Source of the DNA: Bog-473 sp963736525
Lineage (GTDB): Bacteria; Actinomycetota; Acidimicrobiia; Acidimicrobiales; RAAP-2
Reading direction: 5' to 3'
NCBI GenBank assembly: GCA_963736525.1
Contig: CAVTPF010000014.1
Location: 186,001-250,000, forward strand
Length of the DNA: 64,000 nt
Shown here: positions 42,849 to 51,463 of the stretch, in pieces
Position numbering within the stretch: position 1 is the first letter of the stretch
Layout of the letters: each line of letters starts with the position of its first letter
Made by a program: the position numbers and the translations under genes
The notes under the pieces: model-generated
Database searches by the model: none
The model's input: only the letters and a program-made list of their open reading frames with translations
What the model was told of the DNA's origin: nothing

Positions 42849-43931
42849 ATGGGGCGCGACACCTACTACGACATATTGGGCGTGTCGGCCACAGCTCCAC
42901 CGGACGAGATCAAGGCGAAGTACCGCAAGCTGATCCAGAGGATCCACCCCGATCTCGATGGCCCTGTCGCCCTGTTCCGGCAAGTCCAAGACGCGTACGA
43001 GGTGCTGTCGGACCCCGCCCGTCGGGCCGCCTACGATCGCTCGCTCATCGCACAAGGTGGTGCGGCCCGAACGCGGGTGGTCGGTTCGAGAGCCGAGGGG
43101 TTCCGGACGACCGCGTCCACCAGACCCCAACCCGGCCGCCACTTCGAGCCGGGTGGGGCGAGATCGACGGCAGCGCGGCCGTCGAGAGGGCTCGGTTGGC
43201 GTGCCCCGAGCCGGAACACCACCCAGAGCTTCACGACGTACCTGACTTCGCACCCCGCTGGTGTCGTTGCCATTGCCGGCGCAGCCCTGTTGGTTCTTGG
43301 CGCTGCGCTGGGCGGCGTCGGCCTCGTTGTGGCGTTGCTGGGCTGCGCCGTGCTGATCCTGGCGAGCATGGCGGCACTGGGCGGGCGCGGGGCGAAAGAG
43401 TGTGAGGCATACCAGCGCTCCGGCATGGCCGCCGTCGACGCCATGACCGGCCGGCAATTCGAGGTTCTCCTCGAGCACTTCTTCGCCAGCAAGGGGTTCC
43501 GAGTTGCCCGGCTCGGTGTGCGCCGAGACCTCGGTGCCGACCTTCTGCTCCACGATGGTGATGGGCGCACCATCGTGCAGGTGCGGCGCTGGACGGGGGT
43601 GGTCCACCATGATGCAGTGCAACAAGCTGCCGTCGCCAAGGCGCACTACGGGGTTGCCCGAGCCCTGGTGGTGACGTCCTCGAACTACTCCCAGCATGCC
43701 GTCACGGTGGCGAACACCAAGGGCATCACCCTGTGGGACAGGGCCACCTTGGCGGCCGAGCTCTCCACGTATCGTGCCGAACCGGTGCAATCCGGTAGGC
43801 AGCGGTTCTCCGCGGACTTGCGGGCAGGATCGCTGATATGTCTCGGCTTCTGTGCGGCGCTCCTCGTGGCCCTGGCCGTCGCCGGCACGAGAGCACGAAA
43901 TCGGCAGCGGACCGAGCGACGTCGTGGATGA
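42849..43931 (+). CDS. J-domain / transmembrane / Mrr-like nuclease fusion protein
   Basis: Protein of 360 residues. Residues 1-66 are a DnaJ J-domain (TYYDILGVSATAPPDEIKAK) with the HPD motif at 33-35. A basic linker leads to two adjacent membrane spans (about 139-180). Residues about 195-315 match the Mrr_cat restriction-endonuclease-like fold: Glu205 in GRQFEVLL, Asp231 in LGADLLL and VQVRRW at 244-248, then ALVVTSSNYSQHA and GITLWDRATLAAEL. In Mrr the core reads QxK; here the lysine position is Arg246. A last membrane span is near 329-348. So the nuclease and J-domain would both face the cytoplasm. J-domains recruit Hsp70 (DnaK). This architecture is unfamiliar to me. Confidence 0.8.
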   Translation: MGRDTYYDILGVSATAPPDEIKAKYRKLIQRIHPDLDGPVALFRQVQDAYEVLSDPARRAAYDRSLIAQGGAARTRVVGSRAEGFRTTASTRPQPGRHFEPGGARSTAARPSRGLGWRAPSRNTTQSFTTYLTSHPAGVVAIAGAALLVLGAALGGVGLVVALLGCAVLILASMAALGGRGAKECEAYQRSGMAAVDAMTGRQFEVLLEHFFASKGFRVARLGVRRDLGADLLLHDGDGRTIVQVRRWTGVVHHDAVQQAAVAKAHYGVARALVVTSSNYSQHAVTVANTKGITLWDRATLAAELSTYRAEPVQSGRQRFSADLRAGSLICLGFCAALLVALAVAGTRARNRQRTERRRG

Positions 43932-44193
43932 CAGCCTCACGGCATGGCTGGGCGGCGCTCACTGCCAACCCCGATAGTCCCAACGCGACGCGCTCTCGGA
44001 GTTGGCGCCCGCGCTCTCGCGCTGTCGGGTGGGATCTAGAGTTCTCCGGCGGCGAGAAAACCCGGTCTCCGGTGTGGCGCGCGCGGGGCAAGGGAACACG
44101 GAGAAACCCTGCTGGAGAGGCACTTTGACTGAGGACTATGATCACGAAGTGGTCGGGGGCTTCGGACTGCGAGCGGCGAGGTCCTTGGCCGGC

Positions 44194-44210
44194 GGCGGTG
44201 CGTCACCGCC
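44194..44210 (+). other. Hairpin just before the acyltransferase-SGNH start
   Basis: GGCGGTG and CACCGCC form a perfect 7-bp stem with a 3-nt loop ending 3 nt before GTG 44214. No Shine-Dalgarno is present. The 285-nt gap to the left holds TATGAT at 44137-44142 as a likely -10 and no recognisable gene. Confidence 0.35.
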
Positions 44211-44216
44211 AGCGTG

Positions 44217-46316
44217 ATGTCAGTCGCGACCGATCGCTACACCGCCGCCGGCGACGAGGCGGGAACCGCACCTGGTGACCGGCCGTTTCGTCCGGACGTT
44301 CAGGGTCTTCGTGCCGTTGCCATTCTCCTGGTCGTCCTCTTCCACGCCGGGATACCCGGAATCAGCGGCGGCTATGTCGGAGTAGACGTCTTCTTCGTCA
44401 TCTCGGGGTTCGTGATCACCGGCGTCTTGCTGAGAGAGCGAGAGGCGAGCGGACGTACCTCCATCCTGAACTTCTATGGACGTCGGGCACGACGCATCAT
44501 TCCGGCGGCGAGTGTGGTCATCATCGTCACGGTTGTCGCCGCCTTTCACTACCTGGGCTCTCTGACGGGGCACGAGACCGCTATTGACGGCCAATGGGCC
44601 GCCCTGTTCCTTGCCAATCTCCATTTTGCCGCCTCGCAGACGAACTATCTGGCCTCGCAACGGCCGCCTTCGGCGCTGCAGAACTACTGGTCACTGGCGG
44701 TCGAGGAGCAGTTCTACATCGTCTACCCGACGGTCTTCCTGATCACCGCGCGGTTCGTCAGAGGGATGTCGTTGCGGGGCCGCCTGGCACTCGTGCTCCT
44801 CACCGTGATCGCAGCTTCGTATGCGTATTCGATCGTGTTCACGTCGACCAACGCGTCGAGTGCCTTCTTTTCGCCTCTCACGCGAGCGTGGGAGCTTGCA
44901 CTGGGGGGACTCATCGCGGTCGCCAGCCAGAGCCTCCGACGCCTTCCCCAGACCGTGGCAGCGCTCATGTCGTGGCTCGGGCTCGCTGCGATTGTGGTGG
45001 CGAGCGTCACATTGACGTCGGCGAGTGTGTATCCCGGCGCCCTGGTGGCGGTACCCGTTGTGGGCGCTGGCCTCATCATTGCGGCCGGAACAGCGACTCC
45101 GACGTGGGGTGTCGAGTACCTGCTGCGGCAAAGGCCCTTTCAGCTACTCGGACTCATCTCCTATTCGTTGTATTTGTGGCACTGGCCCATCCTCATCATT
45201 GCGGCCCAGAGCCGCGGAGCAACGAGCCTGCCGGTCTGGGACAACGTCGCGCTCCTCGTTGTCGCAACGCTGGCCGCCACGGTGACGTATCGGCTCCTCG
45301 AGAACCCAGTGCGTCACTCGGCGCTCCTGCGGCGGAAACGATGGAACAGCATTCTCGCGGGCGTCTGCCTGATTGGAGCCACCCTCGCCGTGACGACCTA
45401 CGAGCGGCAGAGGCCGACGGTCGATCTTGGCAGTCTCGCGTCGGCGACCTCGGGATCCGTATGCCACTCACCATCATCGAGCGTCGTCTCGGAGTTGCGA
45501 TCAGCCTATTCCTCTGCCGGTTCCCACGCGACAAGAGACACCGACGCCCCATCACAGACCGTCCTGATCGTTGGAGATTCCACGGCCTGCACTCTGCTCC
45601 CGGGCCTGGCGGCCGTCGGACCGTCGTACGGCATGCAATTCGAGAACGGCGCTGTCATCGGGTGCGGAATCGTGAGTGGCGAACTCGCCCCCGCCTACGT
45701 ATACGGCGTGAACATCGAGTCCTCCACCGACGCGTGTCAGGGTGAGGCCAATCGGGCCGAGACGCTGGCGATCGATCGCTACCGTCCGAGTCTCATCGTG
45801 TGGGGAAGCACGGACGAACACAGCTCGATCGTGGACGGGGGCAGGGTCGTGAATACGGGATCTGCGGAGTGGGAGTCGGTGATGCTGCGTCGAATGGAGA
45901 CCCGCGTGCGGCAGTTCCTTGCGACCGGTGCACGAGTCATACTCGTGTTGGAACCACCGGAAGTGCACAGTCTCCCGGGGGCGAACCCCGGGAACATCGG
46001 CGAGTACTTGAACACGCCGTTGGCGCATGGTCAAGGCAGCCCAGACTCCGAGGACGTGGCCTACGGCAGGATGAACGCTCTGCTCCGTGAGGTCGCGAAC
46101 CAGCACCCGGACAAGGTCGCCGTGGTGAACCTCGAGACCCGGGTCTGCTTCTCGGGTCCGCCCTGCCCGTACGTCGTGGATGCGTACGATCCGAACCCGA
46201 CCTCGGTGCAGCAGATCCTGCGACCAGATGGACTCCACTACTTCGCGGCCGGGTCGCTCTGGGTCGCGAAGTGGTTGGTGCCGCGGATCGCGGCGGCGTC
46301 CAAGGGCCTGTCATGA
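44217..46316 (+). CDS. Acyltransferase 3 fused to C-terminal SGNH domain (OafA/YrhL type)
   Basis: Protein of 699 residues. The N-terminal half is the acyltransferase-3 membrane domain: RPDVQGLRAVAILLVVLFHA, GGYVGVDVFFVISGFVITGV, FYGRRARRIIPA, NYWSLAVEEQFYIVYP and about ten spans to residue 395. The C-terminal part is an SGNH hydrolase-like domain with VLIVGDSTACTLLPGL (GDS serine) and RPDGLHYF (Asp-x-x-His). In this family the membrane part passes an acyl group across the membrane and the SGNH domain puts it on an outer glycan. It opens the polysaccharide locus. The GTG at 44214 directly adjoining is an alternative start. Confidence 0.92.
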   Translation: MSVATDRYTAAGDEAGTAPGDRPFRPDVQGLRAVAILLVVLFHAGIPGISGGYVGVDVFFVISGFVITGVLLREREASGRTSILNFYGRRARRIIPAASVVIIVTVVAAFHYLGSLTGHETAIDGQWAALFLANLHFAASQTNYLASQRPPSALQNYWSLAVEEQFYIVYPTVFLITARFVRGMSLRGRLALVLLTVIAASYAYSIVFTSTNASSAFFSPLTRAWELALGGLIAVASQSLRRLPQTVAALMSWLGLAAIVVASVTLTSASVYPGALVAVPVVGAGLIIAAGTATPTWGVEYLLRQRPFQLLGLISYSLYLWHWPILIIAAQSRGATSLPVWDNVALLVVATLAATVTYRLLENPVRHSALLRRKRWNSILAGVCLIGATLAVTTYERQRPTVDLGSLASATSGSVCHSPSSSVVSELRSAYSSAGSHATRDTDAPSQTVLIVGDSTACTLLPGLAAVGPSYGMQFENGAVIGCGIVSGELAPAYVYGVNIESSTDACQGEANRAETLAIDRYRPSLIVWGSTDEHSSIVDGGRVVNTGSAEWESVMLRRMETRVRQFLATGARVILVLEPPEVHSLPGANPGNIGEYLNTPLAHGQGSPDSEDVAYGRMNALLREVANQHPDKVAVVNLETRVCFSGPPCPYVVDAYDPNPTSVQQILRPDGLHYFAAGSLWVAKWLVPRIAAASKGLS

Positions 46317-46367
46317 CGTGCGGCACCGCTCTACTCGGCACACCGGATCAGCTCGCTGTGGCGGGCC

Positions 46368-47267
46368 TCATGGAACGCTGGATGCGGAGAAATTCGGCCA
46401 CAGGTCCAGGTCGATGTCCGGGAAGCGCCTGGAGAGCGCCAGCACATCCGGCGTGTACACGTCGACCAGCCGCCGGCGGACGTCTTCGTCCATGTCGGTA
46501 TTGCGTGTCGTGACGTTGACCCGGTGCCCGATCGCCTCGGGGACGAAGGCCTCCAGACCGAGGAAACGGTACGTACGGGCGAGCTGGCCCGCGGGATCGG
46601 CCACGCAACGTTCGTATTGCAGGACGAGGATCTGCTCCGGCGGGAAGTGCCCAGCCCACCGACTCAGCGCGTCGTGGTAGAAGCCCCGGGCGACGGCGTC
46701 CTGGCACGCCTCCACCGTGACCCTTCCCCGGTCACGATGGTGGTGGGCGAGCCCGGAGCGGAAGCGCTCGACGGGGTCGCGCAGCAGTGCGAGCAGCCGG
46801 GTCCCGGGCGCGGCCCGGGCGAGCAGAGCGGGGACCCAGGGTAGGTAGAGGTAGTCGGGGGTCCACTCGCCCGCGAGGCGGCCGGGCGGCCGAGGGAACC
46901 ACTCGTGGTAGAGCGAGCATTCAGCGGGCCCGAACGGGCGGGTCGCGTACCGGCCGAAGAAGTGGCGTTCCTTGTGGATGTCGGCCCGGGTGTAGACGCG
47001 GGGGTGCGCGCACACGATGTCGTACCACCAGGTCGTACCAGCCTTCTGCGCCCCGATGCCGACGAAGTCGGGTGGGCCCGTGACCTCGTCGCCTTCGGCG
47101 GACGGGGGCGTGGGGTCGAACCCGTCCTCCCAGGGCGCGTATTTGCCGAGGGCGTGCAGAATCGACCGCCTGGCCGGAGCGGGCAACCTGGCAAAGGCGG
47201 GCACGGCGACCCTGCGCAGGCCGCGCGGTTCGTCCTGGCCGAGACCACCCTGTCGGGGTGCCGTCAT
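46368..47267 (-). CDS. PAPS-dependent sulfotransferase
   Basis: Protein of 299 residues. The 5'-phosphosulfate loop QKAGTTW lies at 74-80 (in DFVGIGAQKAGTTWWYD), LLALLRDPVERFRSGLAHH is the 3'-phosphate binding segment, and YHDALSRWAGHFPPEQILVLQYE follows. It should transfer sulfate from PAPS to a glycan or glycolipid. There is no membrane span. It is the last gene of the minus-strand run from 53487, which builds nucleotide sugars and modifies the polymer, so the product may be a sulfated polysaccharide, unusual for this group. Confidence 0.88.
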   Translation of the reverse strand: MTAPRQGGLGQDEPRGLRRVAVPAFARLPAPARRSILHALGKYAPWEDGFDPTPPSAEGDEVTGPPDFVGIGAQKAGTTWWYDIVCAHPRVYTRADIHKERHFFGRYATRPFGPAECSLYHEWFPRPPGRLAGEWTPDYLYLPWVPALLARAAPGTRLLALLRDPVERFRSGLAHHHRDRGRVTVEACQDAVARGFYHDALSRWAGHFPPEQILVLQYERCVADPAGQLARTYRFLGLEAFVPEAIGHRVNVTTRNTDMDEDVRRRLVDVYTPDVLALSRRFPDIDLDLWPNFSASSVP

Positions 47268-47306
47268 GACCCCGACGGATCAGCCACGCTCATGAGGGGC
47301 GCGTCG

Positions 47307-48317
47307 TCACTCGGGCGCACCCGGCCGACGCGATTCCGCCGGCGTCACCTTGGCTGTCACGTCCGCCATGTGCATCGATTGCATACCCTCGTCGACGGCC
47401 AACCGGTCGAACTCGTCGAGGACCTGCTCGAGCACGGCGAAGTTCTCGGCTCGGTTCTGCGAGAAATTGTGCGGATGCCACCACAGGTGGAAGATCTGGC
47501 CCTGTCGGGCGGCATGGCGCAGGCCTGAGCGCAGCCGCGCCAAGCGCAGTGGCTCGAGCCGCTTGCGTCCAGGATTGAACGGCCTCAAGAAGGCGCTCGC
47601 CGGCACATCGCAGAGGCCAGACGGGAGCAGGACGTCGCGCCAGTCCGTCGTCGGAGGGGGCGAGACGCCCGCATAGGTGTCGGCCAGCCGCGCGGCGCGG
47701 TGCACGATGCTCTGGTCGCCGCGTTGTCGGGCCCGGTGGCTCCATGAGCGCTGAGGACCTCGTATGCAGCGGAACCCGAGATCGAGGACGGCCTCTGTAT
47801 ACGCCGGGTTCCACTGATTGCGGGGGAGCACCAAGCTGGTGAGCTCTAGGCCGCGCCAACGCGCAATGGACTGCGCCGCCGCCAGATCGGCCCTGAACGC
47901 GGCGTCGCTTTGCCCGGGTTCGAGACAGTAGTAGTGGGAGAACGTGTGCGAGCCCACTTCCTGTCCGGCGCCGGCGCTGATCAGTTCGACAAGGGAGCCG
48001 GCAAGGTGCTCAGGGTCGTGCTCCTCGTCGAGTCCGATCGTCTCCACGTAGGGATCGAGCTCTGGTCGCGTGTAGCTCGGTCGTCGGCGGGGCAGGTGGG
48101 CAACGAGCTCACTTCGACTCGAGGCAAAGAGGAATCCGACGGTGGCCCAGGTGGCACGGATGCGCCGGGCCCCGAACAGCGACACCATGTCCTCCACGGC
48201 CCGGCGGGCCTCGGTCAGGCGTCCGTACAGGGGGTCGTCTCGGGTCACGTGATCGCGCACTCCCCAGTGCAGCTCGAAGTCGAGCGAGATGACCAGGGCT
48301 CCGGGCCGGTCGGGCAT
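47307..48317 (-). CDS. Polysaccharide deacetylase (NodB-homology) family protein
   Basis: Protein of 336 residues. LVISLDFELHWGV has the catalytic/metal Asp13 and Glu15, and GSHTFSHYY has the metal-binding His124 and His128. LPRNQWNPAY and the late FHLWWHPHNF complete the NodB-like barrel. It should remove N-acetyl groups from a sugar, here probably a nucleotide- or lipid-linked amino sugar, since no signal peptide is seen. The start ATG 48317 has GGAGG 8 nt upstream. The sulfotransferase begins 39 nt later in the same orientation. Confidence 0.88.
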   Translation of the reverse strand: MPDRPGALVISLDFELHWGVRDHVTRDDPLYGRLTEARRAVEDMVSLFGARRIRATWATVGFLFASSRSELVAHLPRRRPSYTRPELDPYVETIGLDEEHDPEHLAGSLVELISAGAGQEVGSHTFSHYYCLEPGQSDAAFRADLAAAQSIARWRGLELTSLVLPRNQWNPAYTEAVLDLGFRCIRGPQRSWSHRARQRGDQSIVHRAARLADTYAGVSPPPTTDWRDVLLPSGLCDVPASAFLRPFNPGRKRLEPLRLARLRSGLRHAARQGQIFHLWWHPHNFSQNRAENFAVLEQVLDEFDRLAVDEGMQSMHMADVTAKVTPAESRRPGAPE

Positions 48318-48427
48318 GCTCACCGCCTCCACTTCCTCACCGCGTCACTCCTCGTGCTCGCCACCCCTGTCCCGCGTCGGCGCCGCGGGCGGCATCGTCG
48401 CCCGGCGCCACCGATGGTAGTGGACGG

Positions 48428-49267
48428 TCAGCGGACGCCATGGCGCCAACGGCGCCAAAGGTAGCCCCACAAGGTGGGGTGGTAACGGAGGCCCGAGCCG
48501 GGCGCGATGCTCGACACCGGTTCCAGCTCCTTGCCTGCCATCACCCTGTCGATCTGGGCGCCGAGCAACGGCAGGCCGTGCACCAAGTGCAGGTTGGGGT
48601 AGGTGGCGATGGTGTCCTCGCCGGTGATTTCGAAGGTGGCCTGGGCGAGGATGCCCCCGGTGTCGATCCCGGGGTCCACCAGGTGCACCGTCGTGCCGAC
48701 CCATTCCGGATGTCGCTCAGCCAGCGCCCAATACCCGCCGTGGACTCCCCGGTAGCGGGGTGTGATGCCCGCGTGCATGTTGATCACAGGGCAGCCCACG
48801 GAGCCCAACACCCGGTCAGCGATGATCCGAGTCCCGTGCACGACGATGACATCCGGCCGCAAGGATTCGAGCAATGTCACGGTTTGCGCGTCGTTGACCG
48901 ACGGCACGCGGTACGAAGGAGCCCGGCGCGTGGTCTCGATCGAGGCGGTGTCCAAGATGGCAGCTCGGCGGCGCGCCCCGCGGCGCCTCAGCGCGGGCTG
49001 CAGCATCGCGACGAAGACGACCTGGCCGGCGGCGGAGAGCCAGCCCACCCGTCGTGCTCGCCGGCGGGCCATCCGCAGCCGAGAGGGTGGGTCCTCGACT
49101 ACGACGGCCAGGTCGTGCCCTCGGGCGGCGAGGAAGTTGGCCACGATGTCCGTACTGGATTCCGGGCCGGCCAGGAGCACGATCCGGCCGCGGAGCGGTC
49201 GGGCACCCGCCGCGGCACCGGCCGGCGGCGGCTCCGTGTCCGTTGTCAATGTGCTTCCTGGAACCAC
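48428..49267 (-). CDS. Formyltransferase family protein (probable sugar N-formyltransferase)
   Basis: Protein of 279 residues with a formyl-transferase core in its second half: INMHAGITPRYRGVHGGYWAL contains the Asn and His of the catalytic N-x-H set, and VHLVDPGIDTGGIL the catalytic Asp. The N-terminus is less conserved and Arg-rich. Family members move a formyl group from 10-formyl-tetrahydrofolate to an amino sugar or Met-tRNA; the place in a polysaccharide locus next to a deacetylase that frees amino groups favours an amino sugar. GTG 49267 overlaps the upstream gene by 22 nt; a TTG at 49249 in a TTGA overlap is an alternative start. Confidence 0.8.
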   Translation of the reverse strand: MVPGSTLTTDTEPPPAGAAAGARPLRGRIVLLAGPESSTDIVANFLAARGHDLAVVVEDPPSRLRMARRRARRVGWLSAAGQVVFVAMLQPALRRRGARRRAAILDTASIETTRRAPSYRVPSVNDAQTVTLLESLRPDVIVVHGTRIIADRVLGSVGCPVINMHAGITPRYRGVHGGYWALAERHPEWVGTTVHLVDPGIDTGGILAQATFEITGEDTIATYPNLHLVHGLPLLGAQIDRVMAGKELEPVSSIAPGSGLRYHPTLWGYLWRRWRHGVR

Positions 49268-50181
49268 GCCACGGTGGCCAGCAATCCCTCCTCCAGCGGA
49301 GTCGGTCGGACATCCGGGAACAGCCTCCCGAGACGCGTCTGGTCCGCCTGCGAGTCGCGCACGTCGCCCGCTCGCGGGGCGAAGTGATCGCGGCGCAGCT
49401 CATGGCCGACGACCTTCTCCAGCTCGCCGATCAGCTCCAACAGCGATACACGCGACCCATAGGCCAGGTTCACCGGTTCGGGATCGATGACGCGGCGACG
49501 AATCGCGTCGGCCAGCACGGAGACGACGGTGCCGACGAACGTGAAGTCACGGGTCTGGGTGCCGTCTCCGTGGACGGGTAGTGGATGGCCGGCGAGAGCG
49601 CATGAGACGAAGGTCGGCACCACGGCGGCGTACGCGTGTCCGGCCGACTGCAGCGGGCCGAACACGTTGAAAAAACGGAACGCGAGCACCGGCAGCCCGA
49701 ACGACCGGCCGTAGGACAGCGTGTACGCCTCGGCGGCGAGCTTGCTGGCCGCATACGGGCTGACCGGCAACGGTGCCATGTCCTCACGTTTTGGCAGGGC
49801 GGCATTGGCGCCGTACACCGAAGAAGAGGAGGCGACGACGACGTGGGGCATGCCGTGGCGACGCGCTGCCTCCAGCACCATCATGGTTCCGGTGGCGTTG
49901 ACCTGGTGCGTGGCCATGGGATCGGCCAGCGAGCGGGTCACGGAGGGCCGGGCGGCCAAGTGGACCACCGCGTCGGCACCGGCCATCACGCCGTCGAGAT
50001 CGTCCGCGCTCAAGATGGAGCCCTCTCGGAGCTCGACCGACGGAGAGCTGGTCAAGTTCTGGCGGGAGCCCGTGGAAAGGTCGTCGAGAGCGACCACCTG
50101 ACGGACGAAGCCCTCCCGGTCGAGCATGCGGCAGAGATTTGCGCCGATGAAGCCGGCGCCACCGGTGACGACGACCTTCAC
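49246..50181 (-). CDS. NAD-dependent sugar epimerase/dehydratase (GalE/WbpP-like)
   Basis: Protein of 311 residues, extended SDR: VVVTGGAGFIGANLCRML, DDLSTGSRQNL, HLAARPSVTRSLADP, SSSSVYG, the catalytic YAASKLAAE, FRFFNVFGPLQ and HGDGTQTRDFTFV. The closest pattern is UDP-GlcNAc/UDP-glucose 4-epimerase. It works with the UDP-sugar dehydrogenase encoded just upstream; such a pair is used to make UDP-GalNAc uronic acids (WbpO/WbpP-like). I chose GTG 50181; the open frame extends upstream into the neighbour. Confidence 0.87.
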   Translation of the reverse strand: MKVVVTGGAGFIGANLCRMLDREGFVRQVVALDDLSTGSRQNLTSSPSVELREGSILSADDLDGVMAGADAVVHLAARPSVTRSLADPMATHQVNATGTMMVLEAARRHGMPHVVVASSSSVYGANAALPKREDMAPLPVSPYAASKLAAEAYTLSYGRSFGLPVLAFRFFNVFGPLQSAGHAYAAVVPTFVSCALAGHPLPVHGDGTQTRDFTFVGTVVSVLADAIRRRVIDPEPVNLAYGSRVSLLELIGELEKVVGHELRRDHFAPRAGDVRDSQADQTRLGRLFPDVRPTPLEEGLLATVAWFQEAH

Positions 50182-50197
50182 CGCCGGTGGCAAACGT

Positions 50198-51463
50198 TCA
50201 CAGCGCCTCGACCCGCGGTCCCCGGATCCGGTTCCGGGTGTCGAGCACATACCGCGCCCGATTGAGGACCATGTCGTAGTCGAACGAGTCGTGATCAGTC
50301 ACGACGACCACCGCGTCGGCGTCCTGCACCTCGTCTGCCGTCAGCTCGACGTGTCGCAGTTCAGTGGCGCCTGCGGCGACATGCGGATCGGCCACCCGGA
50401 CGTCGGCGCCGAGCGACCGAAGGCTCTGGGCGATCACCACGCCGGGGGACTCGCGAATGTCACCGGTGTTCCGTTTGTAGGCCAATCCCAGGAGCAGCAC
50501 CCGGGAGCCGTTGACGGAGCGCTTGATCCGGTTGAACGCGAGCGTCAGCCGGGACACGACGTAGTCGGGCATGTGCGCGTTGATGTCGTTGGCGAGTTCC
50601 ACGAAACGGAACGGCTGCCCGAGGCTCCGGCGCACCTTCCACGACAAGTAGATGGGATCGATCGGCAGGCAATGCCCTCCCACTCCGGGGCCGGGTGTGA
50701 ATCGGAGGTAGCCGAAGGGCTTGGTGGACGCAGCGTCGATGGCCTCCCAGATGTCGATGCCCATCGCCTCAGCGAACACGGCCATCTCGTTGACCAGTGC
50801 GATGTTCACGTGCCGGAAGGTGTTTTCCAACAGCTTGGTGAGCTCGGCCTCGCGGGTCCCCGACACGGGCACCGTTCGCTCGACCAGCCGGTCGAAGAAA
50901 CCCTGCACCGCTTCCAACGACTCCTTGTCGATGCCTGCGACCACTTTCGGGGTGTTGGCGAAGCGCCAGGAGGCGTTGCCCGGGTCGATTCTCTCCGGGC
51001 TGTAGCCGAGATGGAAGTCGCGCCCGGCCACCAGCCCCGACCCCTCTTCGAGGATGCCCGCCACCAAGTCTTCGGTGGTGCCGGGATAGGTGGTCGACTC
51101 GAGGATCACGGTTGCGCCAACCCGGAGGGACGAGGCCAACATGGCGGCAGAGTCCGTGACGTGCGAGAGATTCGGCACCCCCTCGGTCAGCGGCGTGGGA
51201 ACGTCGATGACAGCCACGTCGAACCCCCGCGTCCGTCCCGGGTCGTCGGTGGGCTCGTACCGCCCGCTGGCCAATGCCCTCGCCACCACCTCACTGGTTA
51301 CGTCCTCGACGTGTGATTCCCCTGCGGCCAGGCGCTTGATCCGGGCCCCGTCGATGTCGAAGCCGACGACATCAAACCCGACCTCGACAGCGCGCATGGC
51401 GACCGGTAGGCCGGCGTAGCCCTGCCCGACGACGACCAGGCGCTCCGCCGTCGCATCACCCAC
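50198..51463 (-). CDS. Nucleotide sugar dehydrogenase (UDP-N-acetylhexosamine 6-dehydrogenase type)
   Basis: Protein of 421 residues: VVVGQGYAGLPVAMRAVEVG at the NAD site, PTPLTEGVPNL, GYSPERIDPGN, KLLENTFRHVNIALVNEMA, the catalytic cysteine in GPGVGGHCLPIDP and LLGLAYKRNTGDIRESP. The SPERxxPG and HCLPIDP variants mark the WecC/WbpA branch (UDP-ManNAc or UDP-GlcNAc) rather than the UDP-glucose branch at 7879. The GTG start shares one base with the TAG of the upstream FlaA1-type gene. Confidence 0.9.
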   Translation of the reverse strand: MGDATAERLVVVGQGYAGLPVAMRAVEVGFDVVGFDIDGARIKRLAAGESHVEDVTSEVVARALASGRYEPTDDPGRTRGFDVAVIDVPTPLTEGVPNLSHVTDSAAMLASSLRVGATVILESTTYPGTTEDLVAGILEEGSGLVAGRDFHLGYSPERIDPGNASWRFANTPKVVAGIDKESLEAVQGFFDRLVERTVPVSGTREAELTKLLENTFRHVNIALVNEMAVFAEAMGIDIWEAIDAASTKPFGYLRFTPGPGVGGHCLPIDPIYLSWKVRRSLGQPFRFVELANDINAHMPDYVVSRLTLAFNRIKRSVNGSRVLLLGLAYKRNTGDIRESPGVVIAQSLRSLGADVRVADPHVAAGATELRHVELTADEVQDADAVVVVTDHDSFDYDMVLNRARYVLDTRNRIRGPRVEAL

